DNA from: a virus
Length of the DNA: 64,000 bases
Reading direction: 5' to 3' (one strand)
Virus record (IMG/VR): IMGVR_UViG_3300044961_000262
Coordinates: 1-64,000 of that record
Numbering within the stretch: the first letter of the stretch is position 1; the number at the start of each line of letters is the position of its first letter. The notes beneath the pieces are model-generated. The model worked only from the letters and a program-made list of their open reading frames with translations, searched no databases and was not told the DNA's origin. Below are positions 49,806-59,078 of this stretch, in pieces. Made by a program: the position numbers and the translations under genes.

Positions 49806-51110
49806 ATGGCTAAATCCGTTTTAATTAGTAACTTGACTGGAACAGTCAATTACACTTCCGCTGTTTCTCCAAATGCTTTAACCGCAGGACAAATTGGCGT
49901 TTATTCTATTGCTGAATCAGGTGCTTATACTCTGATTACAACTACTCCATCAGCAGCTCAACTTAAACTACCTATTTTGGTAGCAGTAGGTTTAGGTTCA
50001 GGTGAATTTAAAGCTGTAACAGTAAAACCTGGTCAAAAAATAGCTTATGCTCAAACAAATTATGTTGCTCCAATACCTCACGTAGCTATTGCGGGGTTTG
50101 ACGGAACAACTTATGATCTTGTAAGTGGTGCAGCCGGAACTTATGGTTATAAGTTGCAAAACTTAACTTTAGGTAATCCTCCTTTCCCAACTTACAGTTC
50201 AACTCCTTATTTTGCTGTAGCTAATCAAGCAACTTCAACTGCAATTGCTCAAGCTATCGTTAAAGATATTAATGCTCAAGTACTTAATAGCGTTAACGAA
50301 GTAATGCCGGAACAATTCTTTGCATTTGTGGAAATGCTATCTAATGCGAATTCGGTACAATTAGTTACTTCGGCTCCTGCTAACGTAACCGGTACATTTA
50401 CTGTAGGTTCAACTTCAGTTACTTTATCTGGTTCAACTGTCGGTGGTTCAACTCCACTTGTTGCGGGCGATTATCTTCGTGTTGGTCACGCAACAACTAA
50501 AACACTTGCTGTATATAAAGTAGCTTCTGTATCAGGTACATCTGTAGTTTTAGAAACACCTTACGTTAATCCTTCTTTAGCTCTTGGAGCTTCAGTATCG
50601 GGAGTAGCTTTAGGTTATATTGCTGCTGCGACAATCGTTTCTACAGCTGCTGGAATTAGAGCTACTGAAATTGGAAACGTATTTAACGGATCTAGAGTTC
50701 AAGCTCCTCAAACCAATAAGTTAATTAACGTTTCATGTAATGTTAACTTGGAAGGAACTCCTGTTCAAGACAATAAAATAGTAAGTAGGGCTTTTACAGG
50801 TGCTAACGGAACTATTACTTCAGGTGTTTATACTGAAGGTAACGGTACTTACGCTCAAATTTTCAAACAAGAATTAGAAGCTGCCGGATATAGAGGATTT
50901 AATAACAGAAGTTTCTTACCTGATAATTTTCCACTTTATTCTGTAAGCGATAATACTTATGCTACAACTGCATTTACTTTTATGCAACCGGCAAAAGATT
51001 ACACAGGAATGGGTTTTCAAACAGGTACTGAATCAACTGTGATTATTGCTACAGCTACATCTACAGGTACTCAATATTCTGTACTAAATACTATTCTCTC
51101 AGCTTACTAG
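49806..51110 (+). CDS. Abundant virion structural protein candidate (434 aa)
   Basis: Ala/Thr/Ser/Gly-rich, beta-rich protein without a recognised domain; a middle insert (VTGTFTVGSTSVTLSGSTVG) looks like an immunoglobulin-like or beta-sandwich domain. Strong favoured-codon bias, its own terminator downstream and an A-rich leader upstream suggest high expression. Capsid decoration/auxiliary protein or tail-tube-like protein are both possible. Confidence 0.55.
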   Translation: MAKSVLISNLTGTVNYTSAVSPNALTAGQIGVYSIAESGAYTLITTTPSAAQLKLPILVAVGLGSGEFKAVTVKPGQKIAYAQTNYVAPIPHVAIAGFDGTTYDLVSGAAGTYGYKLQNLTLGNPPFPTYSSTPYFAVANQATSTAIAQAIVKDINAQVLNSVNEVMPEQFFAFVEMLSNANSVQLVTSAPANVTGTFTVGSTSVTLSGSTVGGSTPLVAGDYLRVGHATTKTLAVYKVASVSGTSVVLETPYVNPSLALGASVSGVALGYIAAATIVSTAAGIRATEIGNVFNGSRVQAPQTNKLINVSCNVNLEGTPVQDNKIVSRAFTGANGTITSGVYTEGNGTYAQIFKQELEAAGYRGFNNRSFLPDNFPLYSVSDNTYATTAFTFMQPAKDYTGMGFQTGTESTVIIATATSTGTQYSVLNTILSAY

Positions 51111-51135
51111 TAATTAACATTAATCGTAACTACTT

Positions 51136-51160
51136 AGGGGAAAAGAAATTTTCCCCTTTG
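51136..51160 (+). terminator. Strong intrinsic terminator
   Basis: A 9-bp stem (AGGGGAAAA/TTTTCCCCT) with GAAA tetraloop followed by TTGTTTTTTTT. It ends the capsid-region transcript after the 434-aa gene. Its U-tract also provides the -33 TTTG of the next promoter. Confidence 0.88.
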
Positions 51161-51188
51161 TTTTTTTTATTTAATTACATTAAATTTG
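51157..51188 (+). promoter_or_regulatory. Bacteroidota-type promoter abutting the start codon
   Basis: TTTG (51157-51160), 20 bases, TAAATTTG (51181-51188), then exactly 4 bases and the ATG at 51193. The transcript would begin at or next to the start codon, making a leaderless message. Confidence 0.65.
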
Positions 51189-51192
51189 AACC

Positions 51193-52005
51193 ATGACAAT
51201 ACCTAAATTTAAATTTCAAGGTTTATTTAACCAATTAAAAACGTATGTTAAATTATATGTTCAGAACAAAGAATATGATGTTCCGTTAAAAGATTTGTTT
51301 GCTTCAATAGATAGTACAGACATAGACATAAATGAACTATTGCCGTATAAAACTTATACAGCTAAATTAACTCAAACTGGTTCACCTGAAGTATTAAGTT
51401 CACCTACTTCTTTAGTTATAGGAAGAAAATATACTATTGACAATTATATTTCTCAAAAAACTTTTGTTTCAGGTACTTTAACTGTAGGTTATACTTACAT
51501 TATAAATAATCTTAATATGACTGATAATTTTTTTAACGTAGGATTTGTATCATTAGGTACACCTTTCGTTGCTACTGGTACTACTCCTACCGTTTGGACT
51601 GGAGGAACTGAAGTTCTTACTGCTATACCTGATGATTTTACAAACGTTGGTGCGCCATCTAATGCAACCGGAGTAACTTTTATAGCTACGGGAACTACTC
51701 CCGCTTCTTGGGAAAATAACTCACAACTAGTATATAATGCAGATCCAGTAATTGAAGTTTTTGAAAATACAATTGGAAATTTATCTGTAACATATTCTGG
51801 AGAAGGAAACGCTAAAATTCAAAGTTTATTACCTTTATTTGAATTTAATAAAACATTTGTTCAAATTACATCAGGTACAAACGGAGTTTCTCAAAATTTA
51901 TCAGCTGAAAGAATTAACGCTAATGAAATAGGTATAGTCGCTAAAAATAATAATGTAGCTGAAAATAATTGGACTGCTTATTTACAAATTAAGTTATATA
52001 AATAA
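51193..52005 (+). CDS. Tail or virion surface protein (270 aa)
   Basis: Beta-rich with the short repeat FVATGTTPTVWTGGTE / FIATGTTPASWENNSQ, a spacer type common in Bacteroidota phage and prophage structural proteins. No enzyme motif. Shares a 1-base overlap with the next gene. Confidence 0.6.
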   Translation: MTIPKFKFQGLFNQLKTYVKLYVQNKEYDVPLKDLFASIDSTDIDINELLPYKTYTAKLTQTGSPEVLSSPTSLVIGRKYTIDNYISQKTFVSGTLTVGYTYIINNLNMTDNFFNVGFVSLGTPFVATGTTPTVWTGGTEVLTAIPDDFTNVGAPSNATGVTFIATGTTPASWENNSQLVYNADPVIEVFENTIGNLSVTYSGEGNAKIQSLLPLFEFNKTFVQITSGTNGVSQNLSAERINANEIGIVAKNNNVAENNWTAYLQIKLYK

Positions 52006-52742
52006 TGTTAAAATTAATTCCTAAATTAGTAGATACACTTAAATGTTCTGAAATTATATTTTCAGATACAACCGGAAACGATCTTACCGGATATCAAGAA
52101 CTATTTTCTTCGGAGAATATACATTCGTCTAAACTAATAATTTCATTATTAAACTGTAGTGAAGAAAACATTTATAATTTTAATCAAGCTAAAGCTATTG
52201 ATTTAGCTAATCAAAATGATACGTTTACTATATCTGACTATGAAGACAGTAATGTAATTAAATCTGAATATATAGTTTTTTTTGAAGCACCTAATGAAAC
52301 ATTGTTTTCGATAGTAAATGGAAGTAAGAATTTAATTATTACAGGTAGTGAGTTTGATGATTATTTGAATTTCAATTATGTTCTTCTTGATAATCAACCT
52401 TATAAAGTAGCTTCAATAATAGTTGATACGGATATAACTGTGGTATTAGAAACCGAATATACAGGACCAACGTTAATTGATTATCAAGGAATTTTTGGTT
52501 ATGCTAAAAATTTTTATCATGCTCATATATGTACAATTAATAAATGTCTTCATGGTAAAATTGCTACATTAAGTACCGAATCCTGTTCATGTAAAGATAA
52601 ATCAATAGATAAAGTTTCAAGATATTTATTTATGTTTTTTGGAATTGAAGTGCTAATTGAAGCAATGAATTATAAAAAAGCTCAGGAAGTAATCGATTCT
52701 TTAAAATTAATATGTCAATCTGATAAAACTTGTGGTTGCTAA
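52005..52742 (+). CDS. Hypothetical structural protein (245 aa)
   Basis: Not recognised. Mixed beta domain and a Cys-rich C-terminal part (CTINKCLHGK, ESCSCKDK, CQSDKTCGC). The cysteines could bind metal. Overlaps the next gene (TAATG). Confidence 0.55.
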   Translation: MLKLIPKLVDTLKCSEIIFSDTTGNDLTGYQELFSSENIHSSKLIISLLNCSEENIYNFNQAKAIDLANQNDTFTISDYEDSNVIKSEYIVFFEAPNETLFSIVNGSKNLIITGSEFDDYLNFNYVLLDNQPYKVASIIVDTDITVVLETEYTGPTLIDYQGIFGYAKNFYHAHICTINKCLHGKIATLSTESCSCKDKSIDKVSRYLFMFFGIEVLIEAMNYKKAQEVIDSLKLICQSDKTCGC

Positions 52743-53017
52743 TGAGTTGTGTAGTATATACAAGAGAAGAATATAATAGAGTATTCGGTCAATTAAAAGA
52801 ATGCTTTGGAAAAAGTGTATCTATTAATGCTAAAGAAATTTTATATAAAACTAAATGTAAAGAAGATAATTTGAAAGAATTATTTTTATACATTTGGGCT
52901 TTAAATGATTGGACAATGATAAATAATACAATACCATCTGAAGATAATTTTTTAACTATAGAAGAGTTTGATAATATTGTAACTAGAGTTTTATCTATTT
53001 GTAATTGTAATGTTTAA
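52742..53017 (+). CDS. Hypothetical Cys-containing protein (91 aa)
   Basis: The ATG at 52742 overlapping the previous stop is preferred to an upstream TTG. Helical with cysteines near both ends. Part of the structural gene string. Confidence 0.55.
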   Translation: MSCVVYTREEYNRVFGQLKECFGKSVSINAKEILYKTKCKEDNLKELFLYIWALNDWTMINNTIPSEDNFLTIEEFDNIVTRVLSICNCNV

Positions 53018-53483
53018 ATTAAAACCTACTGAAGAAACTTGTAATTTATCAAATAAATTATCATTTGAAATAAATGATGTTAATTCTGAGTGCGGTGATG
53101 CAAGTAAATTTAATTTTGATATTAAAGACGGTAAATGTTGCGATAATCAATCAAATATTGTTTGTGATGACGTGGAAATTGAAATAAATGGTAATTTATT
53201 TTTGGAAGTACCTTCAGGAAATACTATAAATGTTACTCTTATAGATAAAGATAATAATATTTACAATCCTTATGTAACAAATACTGTTTTAAGAATAGCA
53301 AAAGAACGAAGAAGTGACTTTGTTTCTCCTTATAGTTATGTAGGATACTCTCAATACTTGTCAGATGAAAGCGCAAATGTATGGAGAGTAGCTAGGATAA
53401 CCGTACTTGCAGATGGAACTACGACAGTAGGGGTAGCAACTAACGTAAATTGGACTGACAGATATACTCACACTTATACATAA
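53010..53483 (+). CDS. Hypothetical beta-rich structural protein (157 aa)
   Basis: Acidic, Cys-containing N-terminal part, then a beta-rich region with VPSGNTINVTLIDKDNNIYN, typical of carbohydrate- or fibre-associated beta domains. Base composition shifts near the 3' end toward that of the following adhesin genes. Confidence 0.55.
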   Translation: MFKLKPTEETCNLSNKLSFEINDVNSECGDASKFNFDIKDGKCCDNQSNIVCDDVEIEINGNLFLEVPSGNTINVTLIDKDNNIYNPYVTNTVLRIAKERRSDFVSPYSYVGYSQYLSDESANVWRVARITVLADGTTTVGVATNVNWTDRYTHTYT

Positions 53484-53488
53484 AAATT

Positions 53489-53770
53489 ATGAAACTACAA
53501 TTAAAAACACCGATTCAACACGAAGATAGCACGTATCCCTACGCTAATCTTCGACTAAGCGTAAGCACACAGTACGGAAACCCTGATGGCTACTCATTTG
53601 CAATGACAGTAACACCTTATAGAATTACCGATTCAAACGAGGTAGAGTTATTGAACTCACACGCAATGAACTTTAATTCATTGAACGCTTTAGAAGATGC
53701 GAACTTGTTGCTAAAAGATTGTTCTACCAACGTAATTACAGAGATTCAAAACCTTTTAAACAATCTATAA
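53489..53770 (+). CDS. Small tail-adhesin accessory protein (93 aa)
   Basis: Not recognised. Higher GC and different codons (CTA/CGA/GAG/TTG mix) than flanking genes. With the next gene it forms a module that looks imported. Confidence 0.55.
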   Translation: MKLQLKTPIQHEDSTYPYANLRLSVSTQYGNPDGYSFAMTVTPYRITDSNEVELLNSHAMNFNSLNALEDANLLLKDCSTNVITEIQNLLNNL

Positions 53771-53771
53771 T

Positions 53772-55166
53772 ATGGCACAATATAGAAGAAACGCAACGGG
53801 TAATTGGAGTACCGTTTCAGAATGGAGTACGTGGAATGGTTCAACATGGGTAACTGCAAGTGTTGTACCGGGAGCTGCGGATGATGTGTTTGCAAATAAC
53901 TTCACTACAACCATTGACCAAGATATTATGGTTCTAACATTGCGAAATACAAATACAGGTGCATTGGGAACAGGTACAAATAACGGTGGTGTTTATTTAA
54001 TTAGTACAGGGGGCTATACTATTAGTTGTACGGGTGTAGGTACAAATATATTAATTGGGGCTGTCAGTATAATAAACGTAACTGCTGCATCAGGTGTTAC
54101 TACAATTAATGGGAATATTGTTGGGAGTACCACAGCAAATATAAACGCTATTACAAAATCAGGGGCAGGTACTTTAAGTTTTATTGGCAATGTTAGTTTA
54201 TCTGCAACAAATAGCGGCAATGCTACTATCAATATTTCAGATGGTACATTAAATGTTGTTGGCAATATAATCTCAAACTTAGGGGCTGCGCAATCGGGTG
54301 TGATAAGAGTTACAGGTAATTGTACAGTAAACATTACTGGGGATTTAGTATCGGGCGCAGGTACAAACTGTCATGCCATTTGGGTTAGTAGCGGTATTTC
54401 TACAATTACGGTGACAGGCAATGCCACAAGTGGGCATATCCAAATACTTGTCAATTTAGCTTCACAAACAACATTTACATTGACTGGAATAGTATCTTAT
54501 TCAGCAGCATCTAGTGGTGCAATTATATCTTCATCTAATGCAAACTCTGCAATTTATATTAACGGGAACATCTTGGGCAACCTTTCTGGTGGCACTGGTA
54601 TAAATATAAATTGTACTGCTCCTAATTATGTAAAAATAGTCGGCAGCATAACCGCAGGTGTAACAGTTACAAGTGTTTCAAATATTGCAGCAGCTAGCGC
54701 TATAACAATATGGGGTGGCGGGAAACTAACATCTTCTAGTTACGGTATATTGCCAATTGCTGCAACCAGATTATTTATAATAAATTCCTCTACAGTTGAA
54801 TATGAATTTGCATCTGACCAATACAACGGTGCGACAACTCCTCCAATACCCGCAAGATATTCGCTATATTCAGCCAATACACTTGCAGACGCACCAATAG
54901 CAGCCGATGTAAGAGAGGGTACTGTATATGCTTTAGGTTCACAAACAGGTACGTTAATCGTACCAAGTCCTGCAAATGTAGCATTGAATGTACCTACAGA
55001 TAATACGGTAGGTACTGCCGTTATAACTAAAGAAGCAGTAAAAGAAGCTGTATGGGATGCTTTATTAAACGACATAACAGAGCCTAATAGTATTGGAGTG
55101 CGACTTAAAAACGCAGCAACGGTAGAATCTACTGGTGCTCAATTAGCTAATTTGATAAATACTTAA
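53772..55166 (+). CDS. Tail adhesin/fibre with beta-helix and C-terminal VWD motif (464 aa)
   Basis: N-terminus WSTVSEWSTWNGSTWV, then Thr/Gly/Ser/Asn-rich repeats (about 60-300) that read as a beta-helix. The C-terminal part (YALGSQTGTLIVPSPANVAL, then VKEAVWDALLNDITEPNSIG and LKNAATVESTGAQ) is a motif common at the ends of phage adhesins. Likely receptor binding. Composition is GC-richer than neighbours, which suggests exchange between phages. Confidence 0.72.
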   Translation: MAQYRRNATGNWSTVSEWSTWNGSTWVTASVVPGAADDVFANNFTTTIDQDIMVLTLRNTNTGALGTGTNNGGVYLISTGGYTISCTGVGTNILIGAVSIINVTAASGVTTINGNIVGSTTANINAITKSGAGTLSFIGNVSLSATNSGNATINISDGTLNVVGNIISNLGAAQSGVIRVTGNCTVNITGDLVSGAGTNCHAIWVSSGISTITVTGNATSGHIQILVNLASQTTFTLTGIVSYSAASSGAIISSSNANSAIYINGNILGNLSGGTGININCTAPNYVKIVGSITAGVTVTSVSNIAAASAITIWGGGKLTSSSYGILPIAATRLFIINSSTVEYEFASDQYNGATTPPIPARYSLYSANTLADAPIAADVREGTVYALGSQTGTLIVPSPANVALNVPTDNTVGTAVITKEAVKEAVWDALLNDITEPNSIGVRLKNAATVESTGAQLANLINT

Positions 55167-55182
55167 TTTTTAATTATATTTG
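55151..55182 (+). promoter_or_regulatory. Bacteroidota-type promoter abutting the fibre start codon
   Basis: TTTG (55151-55154), 20 bases, TATATTTG (55175-55182), then exactly 4 bases and ATG at 55187. The same geometry as the promoter at 51157-51188. Confidence 0.65.
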
Positions 55183-55186
55183 CCAC

Positions 55187-56464
55187 ATGTGCAATTGTCC
55201 AGAAAATAATACCAATCCTTGTCCTGATGGTTCAACTAATAAAATAGTAGTTAAATGGTCAGATATTATAAATAAACCTGATTGTTTTACTCCATGTTTA
55301 AATGATTTAAATTTAGTTTTACAGTCTAGAACTTTAAGTATTAATGGAATAACTTATGACTTATCTCAAAATAGAAGTTGGACAATAAATTCAGGAGTTT
55401 CTAATTTAAGCGAATTAGATGACGTTAACGTAAATACTCCTATGTCAGGTAATGTACTTATATTTAACGGAAGTGTTTGGGTAAATGAAACTCTCGAAGG
55501 TTCTAAATGGACAGCTACAGGAAGTAATATTTTTAGAAATAGTAATGTTGCGATAGGAACTACGGAAATTAGCGGTAGATTACATGTATCTGGAAACCTT
55601 CATTTATCTGGAGGAAACGTAAATGTATTTAATGTTACTAATAATAATTTATCTTTAGGTACAAATAACTTAGAAAGAATTAGAATTGAAAATACAGGAA
55701 TTGTAGGAATAGGTATTAATTATAACCATATTGGGTCAAATTCTACAACCGATAGATTATTATTGGGAGTAAATACAGTTGCTCCTAATAATGTTAATTA
55801 TGATATTTTAAGATTAATTACTAATCCTCTTTCAGCTCAACCTAAATATGTAGGTATTAATTTTGAGGTAGCTACTTCAAGTTCAATTTTTGGTTTAGCC
55901 GCAATAAGAGCTTTTGATATGGGAGTATTTAAAGGAGATTTAACTTTTTGGACGGATCCCGGAATTAATAACATATCTTATGTTGAAAGAATGAGAATTA
56001 CATCTGAAGGTATAGTCGGTATTGGAACTTCTAGTCCATCTTTAGCTTCTCGACTTCATGTAATTGGATCAGGAATATTTAGTGAAAATTTAACTGTATC
56101 AAATTCACTTCTTGTTGGGTCTTCGATTAATGTTAATGGAGGTTTAACTGTTTCTGGACCAACAACTTTAAACAACTCTTTTAAATTAATTACAAACAAT
56201 ACTACAGTACTTGACGTTAATTATGTAACTACAGCAACTGATAATATTTTGTATTTTTCAACTACAGCTGTTAGAACATTAGATTTACCTGATCCTTCCA
56301 CAAATGTTGGTAGAATTATATATGTTTATAATAACGGTAGTCATAACATAATTACATCAACTCCAACGGGAAGTATCGTAGGTATACCTAACGTAAATGC
56401 CGGAAAAGGAAAAGTATTTATATGCTTTAGTACAACAGTATGGTTAGCTTTAACTACAGAATAA
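55187..56464 (+). CDS. Tail fibre with repeat shaft (425 aa)
   Basis: N-terminal Cys-rich anchor (MCNCPENNTNPCPDG). The shaft contains the fibre repeat ERIRIENTGIVGIG and ERMRITSEGIVGIGTSSPS, widespread in Bacteroidota phage fibres, with LHVSGN-type strands. The C-terminus (TTAVRTLDLPDPSTNVGRII) resembles a knob or receptor-binding head. No S74 autoprotease at the end, unlike many fibres with this shaft. Confidence 0.75.
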   Translation: MCNCPENNTNPCPDGSTNKIVVKWSDIINKPDCFTPCLNDLNLVLQSRTLSINGITYDLSQNRSWTINSGVSNLSELDDVNVNTPMSGNVLIFNGSVWVNETLEGSKWTATGSNIFRNSNVAIGTTEISGRLHVSGNLHLSGGNVNVFNVTNNNLSLGTNNLERIRIENTGIVGIGINYNHIGSNSTTDRLLLGVNTVAPNNVNYDILRLITNPLSAQPKYVGINFEVATSSSIFGLAAIRAFDMGVFKGDLTFWTDPGINNISYVERMRITSEGIVGIGTSSPSLASRLHVIGSGIFSENLTVSNSLLVGSSINVNGGLTVSGPTTLNNSFKLITNNTTVLDVNYVTTATDNILYFSTTAVRTLDLPDPSTNVGRIIYVYNNGSHNIITSTPTGSIVGIPNVNAGKGKVFICFSTTVWLALTTE

Positions 56465-56465
56465 T

Positions 56466-56885
56466 ATGAAAATAACATTTAAAGAATTAAACGAAAAAAG
56501 AAAAATTTTATTACATTTAATTGCTAATGAAGAAGAAATGTCTAAAATTAAATATGCTGTCCTTAAATGGGATAAAGAGGTTTCTAAAATCTTATCTGAA
56601 ATTCAAGCTGAATATACCGATAAGTTTGCTGAACTTAAAGAAGAGAAAGAAATTTTTTACGCAATAGAAAAAGATGGAATTTTACTTAAAAAAGATGATA
56701 AATATCAATACAATAAAGAAAATTCCATACTTTTGTCAAAAGAACTTTTTTCTATTAAAAAACAAATAGAAAATGAATTAGCTAATCACATAATTGATTT
56801 TGAACCTTACATTTTAAAAGATGAAGCTGTAATAAATCAATTAGATGTTTTCGCAAAAGAAGAGTTAAAAAATATATTTATATGA
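56466..56885 (+). CDS. Coiled-coil hypothetical protein (139 aa)
   Basis: Long charged helices (VSKILSEIQAEYTDKFAELKE, then ELFSIKKQIENELANHIIDF). No family recognised. Overlaps the next gene by 4 bases. A small chaperone for the fibre is possible from position. Confidence 0.55.
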   Translation: MKITFKELNEKRKILLHLIANEEEMSKIKYAVLKWDKEVSKILSEIQAEYTDKFAELKEEKEIFYAIEKDGILLKKDDKYQYNKENSILLSKELFSIKKQIENELANHIIDFEPYILKDEAVINQLDVFAKEELKNIFI

Positions 56886-57142
56886 CAACATTAGAATCAT
56901 TAGTACAAACAATATTTAGAAGTTTTATTACTAAATCTATAATTCGACCTATAGTGTCTAATACAAAATTCGGAAACGAAAATGTAGTTAAAGAACTAAC
57001 TGTAGTTTTACAGGTTGACGGTCAACTTTTTATTGAAAATGTCGCTTTTGAATGTTTAAAAGGAATACCTTATACTTTTAAATATGTAAATCTAAATAAT
57101 TGTAGTGCTAATCAGAATGGAGCAATAGCAATTTATTTATGA
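56882..57142 (+). CDS. Hypothetical protein (86 aa)
   Basis: Not recognised. Beta-rich second half (VVLQVDGQLFIENVAFECL). Overlaps the amidase gene by 4 bases at the head of the lysis cassette. Confidence 0.5.
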   Translation: MTTLESLVQTIFRSFITKSIIRPIVSNTKFGNENVVKELTVVLQVDGQLFIENVAFECLKGIPYTFKYVNLNNCSANQNGAIAIYL

Positions 57143-57579
57143 GAAGGATTGATCACATAGTAGTTCATACAACCTATACTTCTCAAAAAGCTACATTAGA
57201 GGATTTAAAGAAAGGATGGAAAAGTTTAGGATGGAAAAATAATGGTTATCATTATATAATTCATTCTAATGGAGATATTGAAAACATTACTCCTGAAGAG
57301 AATATAGCTAACGGTGTAGCAGGATTTAATTCTAATTCTATACATGTAGCTTATATTGGAGGAAGAGTTAATAATAGACCAAAAGATAATCGAACCGAAC
57401 TTCAAAAAGCTGCTTTAATTGTAATTTTAACAGAATTAAAAATTAAATATCCAAAAGCTAGAATATTAGGTCATAGAGATTTTAGTCCTGATACGAATAA
57501 AAACGGTAAAATAGATACTTGGGAATTTATAAAAGAATGTCCTTGTTTTAACGCAATAACAGAATATCAAAACATATGA
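57139..57579 (+). CDS. N-acetylmuramoyl-L-alanine amidase (endolysin)
   Basis: Amidase_2/PGRP fold like T7 lysozyme, 146 residues. Zinc ligands H10 (IVVHTT), H112 (GHRDFSPD) and C134 or C136 (ECPCF), with catalytic Y/H near 37-38 (GYHYIIH). Cleaves the amide bond between MurNAc and the stem peptide. No signal peptide, so it needs the holin. It overlaps the spanin gene by 4 bases. Confidence 0.92.
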   Translation: MRRIDHIVVHTTYTSQKATLEDLKKGWKSLGWKNNGYHYIIHSNGDIENITPEENIANGVAGFNSNSIHVAYIGGRVNNRPKDNRTELQKAALIVILTELKIKYPKARILGHRDFSPDTNKNGKIDTWEFIKECPCFNAITEYQNI

Positions 57580-58040
57580 AATATATAATTATTTTAATCG
57601 CTTTATTATCAAGTTGTTCAGCTGAATGGCATTTAAAAAGAGCTGTAAAAAAGAATCCTAAGTACGGAGATTCAACTAAAGTTTACATTCCGTATATAAA
57701 AGATACTACGATTTATGTGCAGTTACCGGGAGATACTAACGAAACTTCTTTAAAGTTTAGAGATTGGTATAATAGAGCTAAAGATAGTACCGCTACTTTA
57801 TATAAAGATAGTATGTTACATATCTATCAAAAACTAGATTCGTTAGGTAACGTAAAGACAAAAATAATTAGAACTCCTTACATTTTAGAAGTTCCTATAA
57901 CCATTCATGATACAATACCTGTAAATTGTCCGCCAACTATATCAGTTGAAGATAATAAATGGTCAACTTTTGATTGGATACTATTATTTGTATCTATTGT
58001 ATTATTTTTACTATTAATTATTCAATATAAATTAAAATGA
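57576..58040 (+). CDS. Unimolecular spanin (u-spanin)
   Basis: N-terminal lipoprotein signal with lipobox LSSC (C14), an extended periplasmic region with coiled-coil and beta parts, and a C-terminal transmembrane helix (about 133-152). This one-chain link between outer and inner membranes defines u-spanins such as T1 gp11, which fuse the membranes at lysis. It overlaps both amidase and holin genes. Confidence 0.78.
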   Translation: MKYIIILIALLSSCSAEWHLKRAVKKNPKYGDSTKVYIPYIKDTTIYVQLPGDTNETSLKFRDWYNRAKDSTATLYKDSMLHIYQKLDSLGNVKTKIIRTPYILEVPITIHDTIPVNCPPTISVEDNKWSTFDWILLFVSIVLFLLLIIQYKLK

Positions 58041-58429
58041 AAGAAGTTTATAGTAAATTATTTACAATTGTTTCCGTAACCTTAATTACTTTTTTTACTC
58101 CCATCAGTAAAGATCTTTTTTTTGTAGGAAGTTTAGTAATAGCTGATTGGATCACTGGAATGGCAAAAGGAGTAAAAGAAAGTAATTTTAAAAGTTCTAT
58201 AGCTATTAGAAAATTTTGGGTATCTGTAGGTTACTTTATCGGCATTATAATTTCTGTAATTGTTCAGAATTACTTCGGAGGAGAAATACCGTTACTTAAA
58301 GCCGTTATAACTATTATTGCTGTATCTGAATTACAATCTTTACGGGAAAATATAATATCTTTGAATGGAGTAGACATTCTTAAACCGATAATTAATTTAG
58401 TTCGAAAAATTAAAAAAAATGGCAACTAA
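58037..58429 (+). CDS. Holin (phage_holin_4-like)
   Basis: 130 residues with two to three hydrophobic helices (about 10-26, 31-40 and 60-80) and the family-type segment VIADWITGMAKGVKE...SSIAIRKFW between them, where the tandem AD-W-TG pattern is typical of the BhlA/phage_holin_4 group. Charged C-terminus. Forms the inner-membrane hole that releases the endolysin. Overlaps the next tail gene by 11 bases. Confidence 0.82.
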   Translation: MKEVYSKLFTIVSVTLITFFTPISKDLFFVGSLVIADWITGMAKGVKESNFKSSIAIRKFWVSVGYFIGIIISVIVQNYFGGEIPLLKAVITIIAVSELQSLRENIISLNGVDILKPIINLVRKIKKNGN

Positions 58430-59078
58430 AAAAGAAATAATTTATAACATTCTCAATTTAATTGAAGGAGGTAGATTATCAGATGATGTTATTCCTTCCT
58501 ATCGTCAAATCGGTTTTATACTCGATTATAAAAGAGCACAATATCTTCGTCAAGATCAAACTAAAAACTGGTTTGATATGGATACAATTTATCAGGATTT
58601 AGGTGTTCTTAAAATGATACCTGTAGATTCATCTGAATGTTGCGCTTTTGAAACAGGATGTACAGTTTATCGTACATCAAATAAAATACCTGAAGTTTTA
58701 AGATTTAATTTAAGAAACGCTATAAAAGTTAATGCTATTGATAAACGTAAAAGATTTGAAATAGTTTTACCCGAAAGATTTGATTTTGTAAGTTATACTA
58801 AATTCGGAAGATTAACTGAACCTGTATATTATTTAAACGGATACATTTATTCTAAAGAAATTTACGCATTAAATGTTAGAGCCGCTCTAATTAATCCTGA
58901 AGAAGCTAAAGGATTTATATGTGGAGACGGACCGTGTTTTACGGATAATAGTCAATATCCATTACCCGCAGATATTATTGATTTAGTAACTAAAGATATA
59001 ATATCTACTGAAATGAACGTACTTCTTCAAACAATAAATGATTTAGAAAATAATGCTAAAGACAATAACGGTAGGTAG
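58419..59078 (+). CDS. Tail/neck structural protein (219 aa)
   Basis: No motif named with certainty. Helical start (ATKKEIIYNILNLIEGGRLS) typical of a conserved crAss-like tail or ring protein, and several cysteines (SECCAFETGC, FICGDGPC). Overlaps the next gene by 26 bases. Role inferred from its place just before the giant tail gene. Confidence 0.6.
   Translation: MATKKEIIYNILNLIEGGRLSDDVIPSYRQIGFILDYKRAQYLRQDQTKNWFDMDTIYQDLGVLKMIPVDSSECCAFETGCTVYRTSNKIPEVLRFNLRNAIKVNAIDKRKRFEIVLPERFDFVSYTKFGRLTEPVYYLNGYIYSKEIYALNVRAALINPEEAKGFICGDGPCFTDNSQYPLPADIIDLVTKDIISTEMNVLLQTINDLENNAKDNNGR

Noticed and set aside
54014-55075. Antisense frames of 106 and 111 codons inside the adhesin gene
   Set aside because: Composition reflects the Thr/Gly/Asn-rich repeat strand; no promoter, no leader and opposite to the operon.
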